NCBI RefSeq assembly: GCF_000368925.1
Contig: NZ_KB849756.1
Span: 2,382,416-2,446,415 of the forward strand
Reading direction: 5' to 3'
Origin: Acinetobacter bereziniae LMG 1003 = CIP 70.12
GTDB lineage: Bacteria > Pseudomonadota > Gammaproteobacteria > Pseudomonadales > Moraxellaceae
Length of the DNA stretch: 64,000 nt
Part shown: in pieces, positions 39,391-48,079 of the stretch
How positions within the stretch are numbered: the first letter of the stretch is position 1
How the letters are laid out: the number at the start of each line of letters is the position of its first letter
The notes under the pieces: model-generated
Seen by the model: only the letters and a program-made list of their open reading frames with translations
Databases searched by the model: none
Told to the model about the DNA's origin: nothing
Translations under genes and position numbers: made by a program

Positions 39391-39645
39391 GCGCACTCAA
39401 CATGATGACATTCATATCGCCTCACGTTAGAAAAAAACAGTGATGATCCAAAAAATTAAAAATAAATGAATGACCAAGATCTTCTAACACATTCTATAAA
39501 AACATAAATTTAATCAGATATGCGTGATTGAAATCAAAGCACTAGTCCGAAGAATCCGACAGTTTGACTAAGGTTTACAAACGGCATGATCCATTGCCCC
39601 ATTGACGATGATGAATGTCAACGTAAATGGGGTATATTGCATAGA

Positions 39646-40668
39646 TTAAAAATCAGCTTTTAACACAATACGATAACGTGCTTTTCCTGAATGGAGGCGT
39701 TCCAAAGCATCATTAATTTTTGACATTGGATACACTTCGATTTGAGGAGCAATATTTTTACGCGCTGCGAATTGCAATAATTGACGTAATGCAAAAGGGG
39801 AGCCTGTTGGAGAGCCAGTTACTGATTTTGCACCACTGATCAATGTACCTGCAGGAATGGGCATAGGTTCAAGCACCATGCCTAACATATGAATAGTGCC
39901 ATTGGGTGCAAGTGTATTCAGATAAGCTTTCCAGTCTAAGCTCACATTCACCGTACAGAGTAACAAATCAAATTTACCACGTTGTGCTTTTAAATCATTT
40001 GCATCACGGCTATTGACGATATGGTCTGCGCCCATCGCTCGCAGTTCATCTGACTTATCTAAATTAGAGGTGAATGCGGTAATTTCACAGCCCCACGCTT
40101 TGAGTAATTTAATTGCCATATGACCTAAACCACCAATCCCAATGACACCTACATGATGAACAGCTTGAATTTGGTGTTTTAAAATCGGATCAAAAACAGT
40201 GATTCCTCCACATAATAGTGGACCTGCACTTTCAGGGTCTAAGTTTTCAGGAAGTGGAATAATCCATTGCCAACCAGCACGAACCTTATCTGCAAAACCG
40301 CCAGCATGACCAACGATGGTGGCTTTTTTTTCGCCAGTGCAAAGCACTTGTTGTCCACTGACACATGGGTCACAGTGCTGACAGCTTTCTGCTGTCCAAC
40401 CGATACCAACACGTTGTCCGACTTTTAAACCTTTTGCTTCTGAACCCAACTGAGTGATCGTTCCAATAATTTCATGACCACCCACTACAGGGAAAACTGC
40501 ATTTCCCCATTCATTGTTAATCACGGAAACATCAGAGTGGCATAAACCGCAATATTCAACTTTAACTTCAACTTGATGTGGTGCTAAATCGCCAGCATCA
40601 AATTGATAGGGTACAAGTTCAGCGCCTGCTTCTAGGGCTGCATAGGATTGAATGATATTGGCTGACAT
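39646..40668 (-). CDS. Zinc-dependent NAD(P) alcohol/aldehyde reductase (Ahr/YahK-like)
   Basis: 340 residues from the ATG at 40668, which has an AGGAAGG site. Medium-chain dehydrogenase: catalytic zinc in CGLCHSDV and GGHEIIG, structural zinc in CQHCDPC and QVLC, and Rossmann loop VGVIGIGGLGHMAIKL. The pattern matches broad-specificity aldehyde reductases of the YahK/Ahr/cinnamyl-alcohol group. tag lies just upstream (29 bases) in the same direction. Confidence 0.92.
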   Translation of the reverse strand: MSANIIQSYAALEAGAELVPYQFDAGDLAPHQVEVKVEYCGLCHSDVSVINNEWGNAVFPVVGGHEIIGTITQLGSEAKGLKVGQRVGIGWTAESCQHCDPCVSGQQVLCTGEKKATIVGHAGGFADKVRAGWQWIIPLPENLDPESAGPLLCGGITVFDPILKHQIQAVHHVGVIGIGGLGHMAIKLLKAWGCEITAFTSNLDKSDELRAMGADHIVNSRDANDLKAQRGKFDLLLCTVNVSLDWKAYLNTLAPNGTIHMLGMVLEPMPIPAGTLISGAKSVTGSPTGSPFALRQLLQFAARKNIAPQIEVYPMSKINDALERLHSGKARYRIVLKADF

Positions 40669-40697
40669 ATGAATCCTTCCTGTTTTTTGAGCGAAAT

Positions 40698-41252
40698 TTA
40701 GCGCGACATACAATCATTTTCATGGTCATTGACCATTCCAACCGCCTGCATGAATGCGTAGCATGTTGTTGGACCGACAAACTTAAAGCCGTTTTTCTTC
40801 AAAGTTTTAGATAACTTTAGGCTGGCTTCAGTTTGCGCAGGTGCTTGTCGATAATCAGGAACATCATTCAGCTGTACCTGTTGATCAACAAAATCCCAAA
40901 GCCAATCTACCATATCAATATTTTTTGCTTTCATGTTTTGCCATGCAATGGCATTGTCACGAATAGCGGTAAGTTTACCAATATGACGAATGAGCCCAGT
41001 ATCTTGGCATTTCAATGCCAAATCTTGTTCAGTCAAGTCAGCAATGGTTTGAATTGAATGATTAAAAAAATGTGTACGATAAGATTCACGCTTTTTTAAA
41101 ACAGTAATCCAAGATAATCCTGCTTGTTGCCCTTCGAGACACAACATTTCAAATAAATGTTGCTCATTGCGATTTGGTTTACCCCATTCATGATCATGGT
41201 ATTCGATATAAATTGGATCATCCGAACACCAGCCACAGCGTTTATTGATCAT
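40698..41252 (-). CDS. tag: DNA-3-methyladenine glycosylase I
   Basis: Removes 3-methyladenine from alkylated DNA. 184 residues. Nearly continuous match to E. coli Tag as remembered: CGWCSDDPIYIEYHDHEWG, LFEMLCLEGQQAGLSWITVL (catalytic Glu), GFKFVGPTTCYAFMQAVG and NDHENDC. The zinc ligands (an N-terminal Cys, His, and the C-terminal His and Cys) are kept. Probably transcribed with the small gene upstream and the dehydrogenase downstream. Confidence 0.97.
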   Translation of the reverse strand: MINKRCGWCSDDPIYIEYHDHEWGKPNRNEQHLFEMLCLEGQQAGLSWITVLKKRESYRTHFFNHSIQTIADLTEQDLALKCQDTGLIRHIGKLTAIRDNAIAWQNMKAKNIDMVDWLWDFVDQQVQLNDVPDYRQAPAQTEASLKLSKTLKKNGFKFVGPTTCYAFMQAVGMVNDHENDCMSR

Positions 41253-41280
41253 GAAAGATGCTCCATTTTTTTTGATGTAA

Positions 41281-41526
41281 TTAGAGTTTAAATTCGACCC
41301 ATTGATCTTGTTTGTTATCCCAATATGAAAGTTGGGCAGTTTCTAGGTCAGTAAAATTTATCCAAATATCTTTACCCGCTTTATCTGCAAAGCCAGTACT
41401 GATCATGAGGGACTCATTGGTGATTTCCATAATCCAGCCTTGATGGCTTTGCCCTTTGAGGACAATTTTTTGTTGATTGCCTGATTCTGCAAATTCAACT
41501 AAACGCTCAAGCAATGCTTCTGACAT
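41281..41526 (-). CDS. Small conserved hypothetical protein
   Basis: 81 residues, acidic, no signal peptide or membrane segment. Begins MSEALLERLVEFAESGN and has a tryptophan-rich beta-like tail ending WVEFKL. A GGAATATTCC-type palindromic stretch lies just before the ATG. No family recognised. It lies 28 bases upstream of tag in the same direction, so it may share its transcript. Confidence 0.6.
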   Translation of the reverse strand: MSEALLERLVEFAESGNQQKIVLKGQSHQGWIMEITNESLMISTGFADKAGKDIWINFTDLETAQLSYWDNKQDQWVEFKL

Positions 41527-41555
41527 GGAATATTCCTAAATATCTAATTTAAAAT

Positions 41556-42104
41556 TTAACGTAAATACGGATAAGGATTCACTGCACCTTGTCCCTTACC
41601 TCTTAAGTATAGTCCATAGTGTAAATGAGGTGCAGTATGTCGTGCATTTCCTGTATTGCCGACATACCCAATTAATTCACCTTTTTTAACGTAGTCTCCT
41701 TCTTTTAAACCACGTCGGTGATCATTGAGATGTGCATAATAATGATAAGCACCACCAGGTCCCATTAACCAAATCACATTACCGCCTAAGTTGTTACTTT
41801 TTAAACTGGTAATCACTCCTTCAGTATTACTGTACACTTTGGTTCCACGTGAAGCCATGATGTCAATGCCCTCATGTGCGCGTCCAGCACTTCGGGACGC
41901 CCCCCACGTATCGGTGAGATTTTGTGGTTTGACACCATCGACAGGGATCGCCAACCGTGTTGGAAGCGGCATTGCTTTTAATCGGTTAATTTGAGCTTGC
42001 GGAAGATGCGGTCTTGTACCACTGGGCTTTTTTGGTGCGGTGGTACATGCGCTCAATATGATTGTAAACAGGGCAATCACACAATATTGGATACGATGCG
42101 GCAC
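41556..42104 (-). CDS. M23 (LytM) peptidase-domain lipoprotein
   Basis: 182 residues. Lipobox ILSAC near residue 20. The LytM domain covers about residues 60-180 with the zinc ligands in AHEGIDIMA (HxxxD) and PHLHYGLYLRG (HxH), plus GLKEGDYVKKGELIGYVGNT. All catalytic residues appear present, unlike degenerate EnvC/NlpD types, so it may be an active peptidoglycan endopeptidase at the envelope. It precedes the small hypothetical gene and tag. Confidence 0.9.
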   Translation of the reverse strand: MPHRIQYCVIALFTIILSACTTAPKKPSGTRPHLPQAQINRLKAMPLPTRLAIPVDGVKPQNLTDTWGASRSAGRAHEGIDIMASRGTKVYSNTEGVITSLKSNNLGGNVIWLMGPGGAYHYYAHLNDHRRGLKEGDYVKKGELIGYVGNTGNARHTAPHLHYGLYLRGKGQGAVNPYPYLR

Positions 42105-42202
42105 GAGACATCCTTTTTTTCTAGTTTCAAATTTCAGCTTTGAGGTTTAAAAAGGGTAAATTAAAATTGAAAAAATGATCAGAATACCCGTGCCTGACTA
42201 TG

Positions 42203-43237
42203 TCATATTTTGATTGCTGAGATCAATTTTTTCATGGCTGTTGGTATGCCCATTTGTGTAGCTTTTTGTGGCGTGAGCCATTCACCGCCCAGTTCTGCTT
42301 GGAGATATTCAGCTTGGTCTTTTTCAACATGAATGATGTGTGCGGTTAATATCCAAGTAAAATGAGTGAAACTATGCGAAATTTGCACAGATTCAACGTT
42401 TGAAACCAGCTTTAAACGTTCACAGATCTGTTGCAGTTCAGCCTCACTTGCAAAAATTGGTAAACTCCATAATCCACCCCACAAACCACTATTAGGACGT
42501 TGCTCCCACAACCATTGCCCTTGAGACTCAATGAGCAAGACTTTGCCAGTTTTCACTGGAACAGGTTTTTTGGGTTTTTTATAAGGGAGTTCTGTTTCTA
42601 ACCCTTGCTGATGGGCTTGGCAATGTTGCTGCATTGGGCAATACAGACATAATGGTTTTTTAGGGGTGCAGATGGTTGCACCTAAATCCATAATAGCCTG
42701 AGTATAGTCATGATTACGTTCAGTAGGGCACAAACTTTCGGCCAATTTCCACATTTCCCGTTCATGTACAGGTTTACTGAGATCATCTTCAATGGCAAAA
42801 AATCGCGATAAAACACGTTTTACATTGCCATCCATAATGACACCATATTGGCGTAACCCAAGTGACATAAGTGCACCTGCGGTAGAACGTCCAATACCTG
42901 AGAGCTCCATCCATTGTTCCAGAGTGTTTGGAAAATGTCCTTGTTGACTGACAACCGTCGCAGCTTTATGTAAGTTTCTGGCGCGTGCGTAATAGCCCAA
43001 GCCTGCCCAATAAGGTGCAACATCATCCCATGACGCCTGACCCAAATCATCAACGGTAGGGAAGCGTTGAATAAATTTGTCAAAATATTGCAGCACTGTT
43101 TTGACTTGAGTTTGTTGCAACATAATTTCAGAGACCCAAACTTTATAAGGATCATCTGCCACTTGCCAAGGCAGATCATGGCGTCCGTGTTGATCAAACC
43201 AAGTCAGTAATGCGTCTGAAAATGAAAATTGCGACAT
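42203..43237 (-). CDS. mutY: A/G-specific adenine glycosylase
   Basis: Removes adenine paired with 8-oxoguanine. 344 residues. Helix-hairpin-helix ELSGIGRSTAGALMSL, followed by the catalytic Asp in VIMDGNVKRVL. The iron-sulfur loop is CTPKKPLCLYCPMQQHC. The C-terminal NUDIX-like domain recognises oxidised guanine (QLWEQRP, GLWGGLWSLP). Normal length and no lesion. It lies 99 bases upstream of the M23 lipoprotein gene in the same direction. Confidence 0.97.
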   Translation of the reverse strand: MSQFSFSDALLTWFDQHGRHDLPWQVADDPYKVWVSEIMLQQTQVKTVLQYFDKFIQRFPTVDDLGQASWDDVAPYWAGLGYYARARNLHKAATVVSQQGHFPNTLEQWMELSGIGRSTAGALMSLGLRQYGVIMDGNVKRVLSRFFAIEDDLSKPVHEREMWKLAESLCPTERNHDYTQAIMDLGATICTPKKPLCLYCPMQQHCQAHQQGLETELPYKKPKKPVPVKTGKVLLIESQGQWLWEQRPNSGLWGGLWSLPIFASEAELQQICERLKLVSNVESVQISHSFTHFTWILTAHIIHVEKDQAEYLQAELGGEWLTPQKATQMGIPTAMKKLISAIKI

Positions 43238-43392
43238 ATCAATCTAGGGCAAAAATAGGTGGCTCAGTATAACCAAATTCGAATCGATTACAGAAAATTA
43301 TCTGAATACTGTGCATGAGATTTGTGTGAGTTAAGCCATTTCGAATAGTCAGAATTTAATTTTAAAGTCAAGTTGAATGAAGCAATATATTG

Positions 43393-43426
43393 AACTAAAA
43401 AAGACGCAGTAGCGTCTTTTTTAGTT
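43393..43426. terminator. Intrinsic terminator after the HIT gene
   Basis: Perfect 15-bp stem AACTAAAAAAGACGC / GCGTCTTTTTTAGTT around AGTA. Serves the minus-strand HIT gene. Confidence 0.85.
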
Positions 43427-43439
43427 GACTGGCAAAGGA

Positions 43440-43808
43440 TTAATTTTCGTTGATGATACCCCAACGCTGATCCAGTTTAAGCGGTTCATTTTTATAGCGT
43501 GGAATGATATGAATATGAAAGTGTTTATTCTGTTCTTGACCAAAAACATCACCATCATTAAAGGCAATGTGAAAGCCTTCTGGTTGATGACGGAGTTTGA
43601 GTTCATTACGTGCCAACTCTAACAACGAAGAAAGACTTTTACGCTCTTTTTCTGAAACCTCAAAAAAAGAATCGATATGGCGCAATGGGATAATGACTGA
43701 ATGCCCTTTAGACAAAGGATTTTGTTCAGGCAAAATTGCACCAAATTCATTTTTATCAATGATGTCAAATTCTTCAAATTCACAATAAGGGCATTTTATC
43801 TCAGTCAT
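43440..43808 (-). CDS. HIT-family nucleotide hydrolase
   Basis: 122 residues with the histidine triad HFHIHIIPR near residue 95 and the upstream GHSVIIPLRHIDSFFE segment. An N-terminal CPYC pair suggests a structural metal. HIT proteins hydrolyse dinucleoside polyphosphates or AMP conjugates. AGGAG ribosome site before the ATG. Probably co-transcribed with the dienelactone hydrolase upstream (46 bases). Confidence 0.9.
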   Translation of the reverse strand: MTEIKCPYCEFEEFDIIDKNEFGAILPEQNPLSKGHSVIIPLRHIDSFFEVSEKERKSLSSLLELARNELKLRHQPEGFHIAFNDGDVFGQEQNKHFHIHIIPRYKNEPLKLDQRWGIINEN

Positions 43809-43854
43809 TTTAAACTCCTTGTTTACTGGTTGAGTTCATACATCAGATTTAAAA

Positions 43855-44592
43855 TCAAACCAATGTACGATTTAACAACTGATACATAGCAGTTAATCCT
43901 GCGCTTTCAGCTTCTGCGTTATAACCTAGATCTACACCATTGGCTTTGGCACGTTCATCTGCTTGTGGGTTACTAAAGCCATGTTTGGCATCTTTAAGGA
44001 TGATCACTTCAGATTTTACTTGGGCATGATTCATTTCTTGTTTGAAGGATTCAACATCTGCCAAAGACACCATTGAGTCTTTTTCACCATGTAAAACTAA
44101 AACCTCAGCTTTAAATTTTCCTGATTGTGCTGGGTTTTGTGCGGAAAGGTTGGCGTGGAAAGTAACGACTGCTTTTAAGTCAGCACCAGAACGAGCTAAA
44201 TCGAGCATGACTTTTCCGCCATAGCAAAAGCCAATAGCAGCTAAACGATCTCCATCCACCTCAGGTTGAGCAGCAAGTGTAGCAAGTGCAGCAGAGGTAC
44301 GATCTACAATGGTATCGGCATCTTGGAAAGTTTGCATCATCCATTCATTGGCTTGTGTCGCAACGGTTGTCACTTTTTTATCGCCATACATGTCGATTGC
44401 TAAAGCAGCAAAGCCATGTTCTGCAAGCTCTCTAGCGCGTTGCTCAGTATATTCATTGCGTCCCCACCATTCAGGACCCACGATGACACCTGCAACAGGT
44501 TGTGTAGATTCAGGGGCAGCAAAATAACCGATTAAAGTTGTTCCATCTTTTGCTTGGTATTGAATTTCACGAGTTTTAATTGCAACAGCCAT
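43855..44592 (-). CDS. Dienelactone hydrolase family protein
   Basis: 245 residues from the ATG at 44592, which has an AAGGA site. Alpha/beta hydrolase with a nucleophilic cysteine in IGFCYGGKVMLD, and a catalytic His in LKDAKHGFSNP with an Asp in HGEKDSMVSLADV. Dienelactone hydrolases act in aromatic ring-cleavage pathways, but no such genes are nearby and many paralogues are general esterases. It could work on xenobiotic lactones; the substrate is not known. Confidence 0.9.
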   Translation of the reverse strand: MAVAIKTREIQYQAKDGTTLIGYFAAPESTQPVAGVIVGPEWWGRNEYTEQRARELAEHGFAALAIDMYGDKKVTTVATQANEWMMQTFQDADTIVDRTSAALATLAAQPEVDGDRLAAIGFCYGGKVMLDLARSGADLKAVVTFHANLSAQNPAQSGKFKAEVLVLHGEKDSMVSLADVESFKQEMNHAQVKSEVIILKDAKHGFSNPQADERAKANGVDLGYNAEAESAGLTAMYQLLNRTLV

Positions 44593-44725
44593 CTGTTCAA
44601 TCCTTTTATATTTTTGAGAGCGACATTGATTAAAGCATAAATATAAAGGATTCAAATGGCTAATTTAGGAATATTGAGTATAGAAATGTGAGAAATTATG
44701 AATGATGGAATGGGTGCAGAAATGA

Positions 44726-44752
44726 AAAAAGAAGGACCTAGGACCTTCTTGA
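44726..44752 (-). terminator. Intrinsic terminator after the DUF1328 gene
   Basis: AAGAAGG pairs with CCTTCTT with a central mismatch and a short CC-TA-GG tip; the minus strand continues with a T run. Confidence 0.7.
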
Positions 44753-44790
44753 TCATAAACAGAGACTGTCATAAAAATGTTGAGAAAAGC

Positions 44791-44949
44791 TTAAACTTTC
44801 CCTCTGGAAATAAATCCGACAATTGCAAGAATAACGGCAACAACAAGAAGAATTACTGCAAAGTCTTTAGACATTCCTGCGACACCGCCAAAACCAAATA
44901 AACTTGCAACTAACGCGATCACAGCGAAAATTATTGCCCAACGGAACAT
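44791..44949 (-). CDS. DUF1328 small membrane protein (YtjA family)
   Basis: 52 residues from the ATG at 44949, fixed by a strong GGAGGTGG site just upstream. Two hydrophobic helices (MFRWAIIFAVIALVASLFGF and FAVILLVVAVILAIVGF) joined by GGVAGMSKD, the YtjA/DUF1328 pattern. Typically a stress-related inner-membrane peptide; function not established. Confidence 0.85.
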   Translation of the reverse strand: MFRWAIIFAVIALVASLFGFGGVAGMSKDFAVILLVVAVILAIVGFISRGKV

Positions 44950-45139
44950 GATATCCACCTCCATATTGTTTTTATGCAGTTTCAGTATAAGGAGAAAAAC
45001 GACACGGTCTTGTGAAGTTATGTTTGAAAAGTGTGATAAATAAAGCATTATGTAACTGATTTGTGATGTTTTTTTATTCTCTAGTTCATGTTCTTATGCT
45101 GATATAATAACAACATCTCATATGACTTCACTTTATATC

Positions 45140-45592
45140 ATGAGCCTCGAAATACGCCCCCAATTTTGGAAAAACTATCATTTGTCTGAACTCAATCAGG
45201 CGGAATGGGAGGCCTTATGTGATGGTTGTGGTTTGTGCTGCTTGGTTAAACTCGAAGATGATGAAACACATGAAATCGCTTATACCAAGGTGTCTTGTAA
45301 ACTACTGGACTGTCAAACAGCACAATGTTCAGACTATGCTAATCGCTTGAACTATGTCCCAGATTGTATTCAATTGAGTCCTGAAAAATTAGCGCAAATA
45401 AATTGGTTGCCTTCAAGTTGTGCCTATCGGCGTGTCAATGAAGGTAAAAACCTTCCGTCTTGGCACTATTTAATTACAGGCTCCAGACAAAATGTGATTA
45501 AAGCCAGAAAATCTGCAGCAGGGCGCTGCATCTCAGAGACAGAAGTTGATGAGGAAGAAATTGACGAATATATTGTGCGTTGGGTACGTTAG
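45140..45592 (+). CDS. YcgN-family cysteine-cluster protein
   Basis: 150 residues from the ATG at 45140 (an ATG at 45122 is also possible). Similar to E. coli YcgN as remembered: LCDGCGLCCLVKLEDD, VSCKLLDCQTAQCSDY, VPDCIQL and WLPSSCAYRRVNEGKNLPSW. The cysteine set resembles the Fe-S or zinc cluster of UPF0153/YkgJ proteins. Function unknown. A Fur box follows its stop. Confidence 0.88.
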   Translation: MSLEIRPQFWKNYHLSELNQAEWEALCDGCGLCCLVKLEDDETHEIAYTKVSCKLLDCQTAQCSDYANRLNYVPDCIQLSPEKLAQINWLPSSCAYRRVNEGKNLPSWHYLITGSRQNVIKARKSAAGRCISETEVDEEEIDEYIVRWVR

Positions 45593-45612
45593 AAAATGAC
45601 CATAATTTGGAA

Positions 45613-45629
45613 TTGATAATCATTATCAA
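45613..45629. promoter_or_regulatory. Fur box upstream of the esterase gene
   Basis: TTGATAAT-C-ATTATCAA is a perfect palindrome with an 8-bp arm on each side of a central C, matching the core of the Fur consensus (GATAATCATTATC). It lies about 45-60 bases before the esterase start. Confidence 0.75.
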
Positions 45630-45674
45630 ATAGTAATATGATAAACCAGCTTTCATGATGTGATCTCATTTAAA

Positions 45675-46604
45675 ATGTCTGGTTTATTTACACGATTGAA
45701 AAAAATTACAATGTGCCTATGTGCGATCAGTCTAAGCTTTGTTGCGTGTTCCCTTGCTTATGCCAAGCCTGATCTAAAGCCCTTAGGACCGAATATTGCA
45801 GATCATGGTTCAAGTTATTATCAGTTTCAAGTTCACAGCTTTCAGTCAGCCGATCAGCAACGACATTATAAAGTTTGGTTAGGTATACCTAAACAGATCA
45901 ATAAAAATCAGCCCCGTCCCGCTATTTTTATGCTGGATGGTAATTCAGTCATGGCGCGTTTAGATGAAGCATTATTAAAGCAATTATCAGAACAAGATAG
46001 CCCCGTTTTAGTGGCGATTGGCTATCAAACTCAGTTGCCGTTTGAATCTGCTTCACGTTCCGTGGACTATACGCCAGCAGATGAGTCTGGAAAAATATCA
46101 GTTGATCCCCGAAATCCTGAGCGCATGTCAGGAGGAAGTCCGCAATTTAGACAAATGATTTTTGAAAAAATCATGCCTTGGGTTTACTCGCAGGTGAAAT
46201 TGGATGCTCAGCGCACTGCATTGTGGGGACATTCTTATGGGGGCTTATTTGTATTAGATACATTATTGAATCGCCAGCAACATGAGCAGAAATTTTCGCA
46301 TTATTTTGCAGCAAGCCCATCTTTAACTTGGGCAGATTCCCGATTATTGAAAGCAGTTGAGCAGGTAAAACCTGAATCAGTTAAAGATCAAAAGCTATTG
46401 GTGATGGAAGGTGATCTTGTTCCATCTAGCACAGCGAAAATCAGCCCGAATGCTGATCGGGACATGAACCAAAACAATCGAAAATTGGTTCTAGACTTAG
46501 CCAGCAAAGGTGCAAATACCAAGCTTTTATTGTATCCACATCTCAGTCATGGTGAAGTGTTTCAGGCTTCACTGATGGATATTTTACAGAATCGATTATT
46601 TTAA
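45675..46604 (+). CDS. Esterase of the siderophore-hydrolase type (IroE/BesA-like)
   Basis: 309 residues from the ATG at 45675; a GTG at 45660 is in frame. Signal peptide ending about LAYA-KPD. Alpha/beta hydrolase (esterase D) fold with FMLDGNSVMAR, nucleophile TALWGHSYGGLFVLD, and C-terminal His in YPHLSHGEVF. Periplasmic enzymes of this group hydrolyse ferric siderophore esters to free iron. The Fur box directly upstream supports a role in iron acquisition; no siderophore genes are adjacent. Confidence 0.85.
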   Translation: MSGLFTRLKKITMCLCAISLSFVACSLAYAKPDLKPLGPNIADHGSSYYQFQVHSFQSADQQRHYKVWLGIPKQINKNQPRPAIFMLDGNSVMARLDEALLKQLSEQDSPVLVAIGYQTQLPFESASRSVDYTPADESGKISVDPRNPERMSGGSPQFRQMIFEKIMPWVYSQVKLDAQRTALWGHSYGGLFVLDTLLNRQQHEQKFSHYFAASPSLTWADSRLLKAVEQVKPESVKDQKLLVMEGDLVPSSTAKISPNADRDMNQNNRKLVLDLASKGANTKLLLYPHLSHGEVFQASLMDILQNRLF

Positions 46605-46674
46605 AATTGAAAGTACAATATTGAATGCTTTCCATAGTAGACTAAGCTCAGCATTCATCAATTAAAAAAGCAGT

Positions 46675-47949
46675 ATGTCAGACACTCAAATTCCACTTCC
46701 AGAACGTTTACGTCCACGTGATTTGTCTGAAATTATTGGACAAGATCATTTGCTTGGCGCTGACGCCCCATTACGTCAAATGATTGATCAAGGGCATTTG
46801 CCTTCGATTATTTTCTGGGGACCACCTGGTGTTGGAAAAACCACAATTGCATTATTATTGGCACAAGCTGTGGATCGTCCATTTGTCAGTTTATCTGCAT
46901 TAAACACAGGTGTGAAAGAACTGCGCGAAGTGATTGCTGAAAGTGGTGATTTACTAACACCAGTGGTATTTATTGATGAAATTCATCGTTTCAATAAGTC
47001 ACAACAAGACGCACTTTTGAATGCTGTTGAAAAAGGTAAAATTACCTTGATTGGGGCAACAACAGAGAATCCCTCTTTTGAAGTCAACAGTGCATTACTA
47101 TCACGTTGTCAGGTATATACGCTGAATGCGCTCAGTAATGAAGCAATTCAAGAACTGATTCTTCGGGCGATTCAACAGGATAAGTTTTTACAAGAGCGTC
47201 ATATTCAGATTGAAGAGTTTGATGCCTTAATTCAATTCGCCGCAGGTGATGCACGTAAAGCATTGAATTTAATTGATCTCATTGCCAGCACTTTTGAGTC
47301 AGATATTGAAAATATTGTGACAAATGCGATCGTCGTTAAAGTTGCCCAACAAAATATCGCACGCTATGACAAGTCAGGTGAACAACATTATGATCTTGTG
47401 TCTGCGTTTATTAAGTCGATTCGTGGGAGTGATCCAGATGCAGCGTTATATTGGATGGCACGAATGCTAAAAGGTGGAGAAGATCCAGTTTTTATCGCTC
47501 GACGTATGCTGATTGCTGCCTCAGAAGATATTGGCAATTCAAATCCTAATGCATTGTTGTTGGCAGGAGAGTGTTTCCGCTCGGTTCAAGCCATTGGGAT
47601 GCCTGAATGCAGAATTATTTTAGGGCAATGTGCCGTTTATTTGGCAACCAGTGCCAAAAGTAACAGTACCTACTTAGCCATCAATAAGGCACTAGAGTTG
47701 GCTGAGAAAACCTCGAATCTACCTGTACCTCTACATTTACGTAATGCACCAACCAAATTGATGAAGCAACAGGGCTATGGGGTAGATTATCTCTATCCGC
47801 ACAATTATCCAGAACATTTTGTGCTACAAGACTATTTGCCACCTGAGTTAAAAGGGACAAAATTATACGAGTCTGCACGAAATAAAAGGGAGGTTGAAGG
47901 GGAGCGCTTACAACAACGCCGTTGGCAGCAGGAACAGCAGCAACAATAA
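46675..47949 (+). CDS. rarA: Replication-associated recombination protein A
   Basis: AAA+ ATPase (RarA/MgsA, WRNIP1 homologue) acting at stalled replication forks. 424 residues. Walker A GPPGVGKTT near residue 50, Walker B VVFIDEIHRFNKSQQDALL, sensor 1 ATTENPSFEVN, and the C-terminal tetramerisation domain (DPDAALYWMARMLKGGEDP, LHLRNAPTKLMK). Normal length. Follows the esterase by 70 bases. Confidence 0.96.
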   Translation: MSDTQIPLPERLRPRDLSEIIGQDHLLGADAPLRQMIDQGHLPSIIFWGPPGVGKTTIALLLAQAVDRPFVSLSALNTGVKELREVIAESGDLLTPVVFIDEIHRFNKSQQDALLNAVEKGKITLIGATTENPSFEVNSALLSRCQVYTLNALSNEAIQELILRAIQQDKFLQERHIQIEEFDALIQFAAGDARKALNLIDLIASTFESDIENIVTNAIVVKVAQQNIARYDKSGEQHYDLVSAFIKSIRGSDPDAALYWMARMLKGGEDPVFIARRMLIAASEDIGNSNPNALLLAGECFRSVQAIGMPECRIILGQCAVYLATSAKSNSTYLAINKALELAEKTSNLPVPLHLRNAPTKLMKQQGYGVDYLYPHNYPEHFVLQDYLPPELKGTKLYESARNKREVEGERLQQRRWQQEQQQQ

Positions 47950-48079
47950 TTTTCATGTTGGCTTTAAAGTAGCTGATCTATGACAGATAAAGGTTTAAAA
48001 TATCGGCAAAATTTAAATTAGGCTGATGCCTTTAAAATGTAACTTGCTCAAAATACGTTTTAAATGCGCTAGAAATTTT

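Noticed and set aside
39597..39632. CCCCATTGAC...GTCAACGTAAATGGGG hairpin near the end of the alcohol dehydrogenase gene
   Set aside because: Unequal arms with an internal loop and no T run; may be chance.
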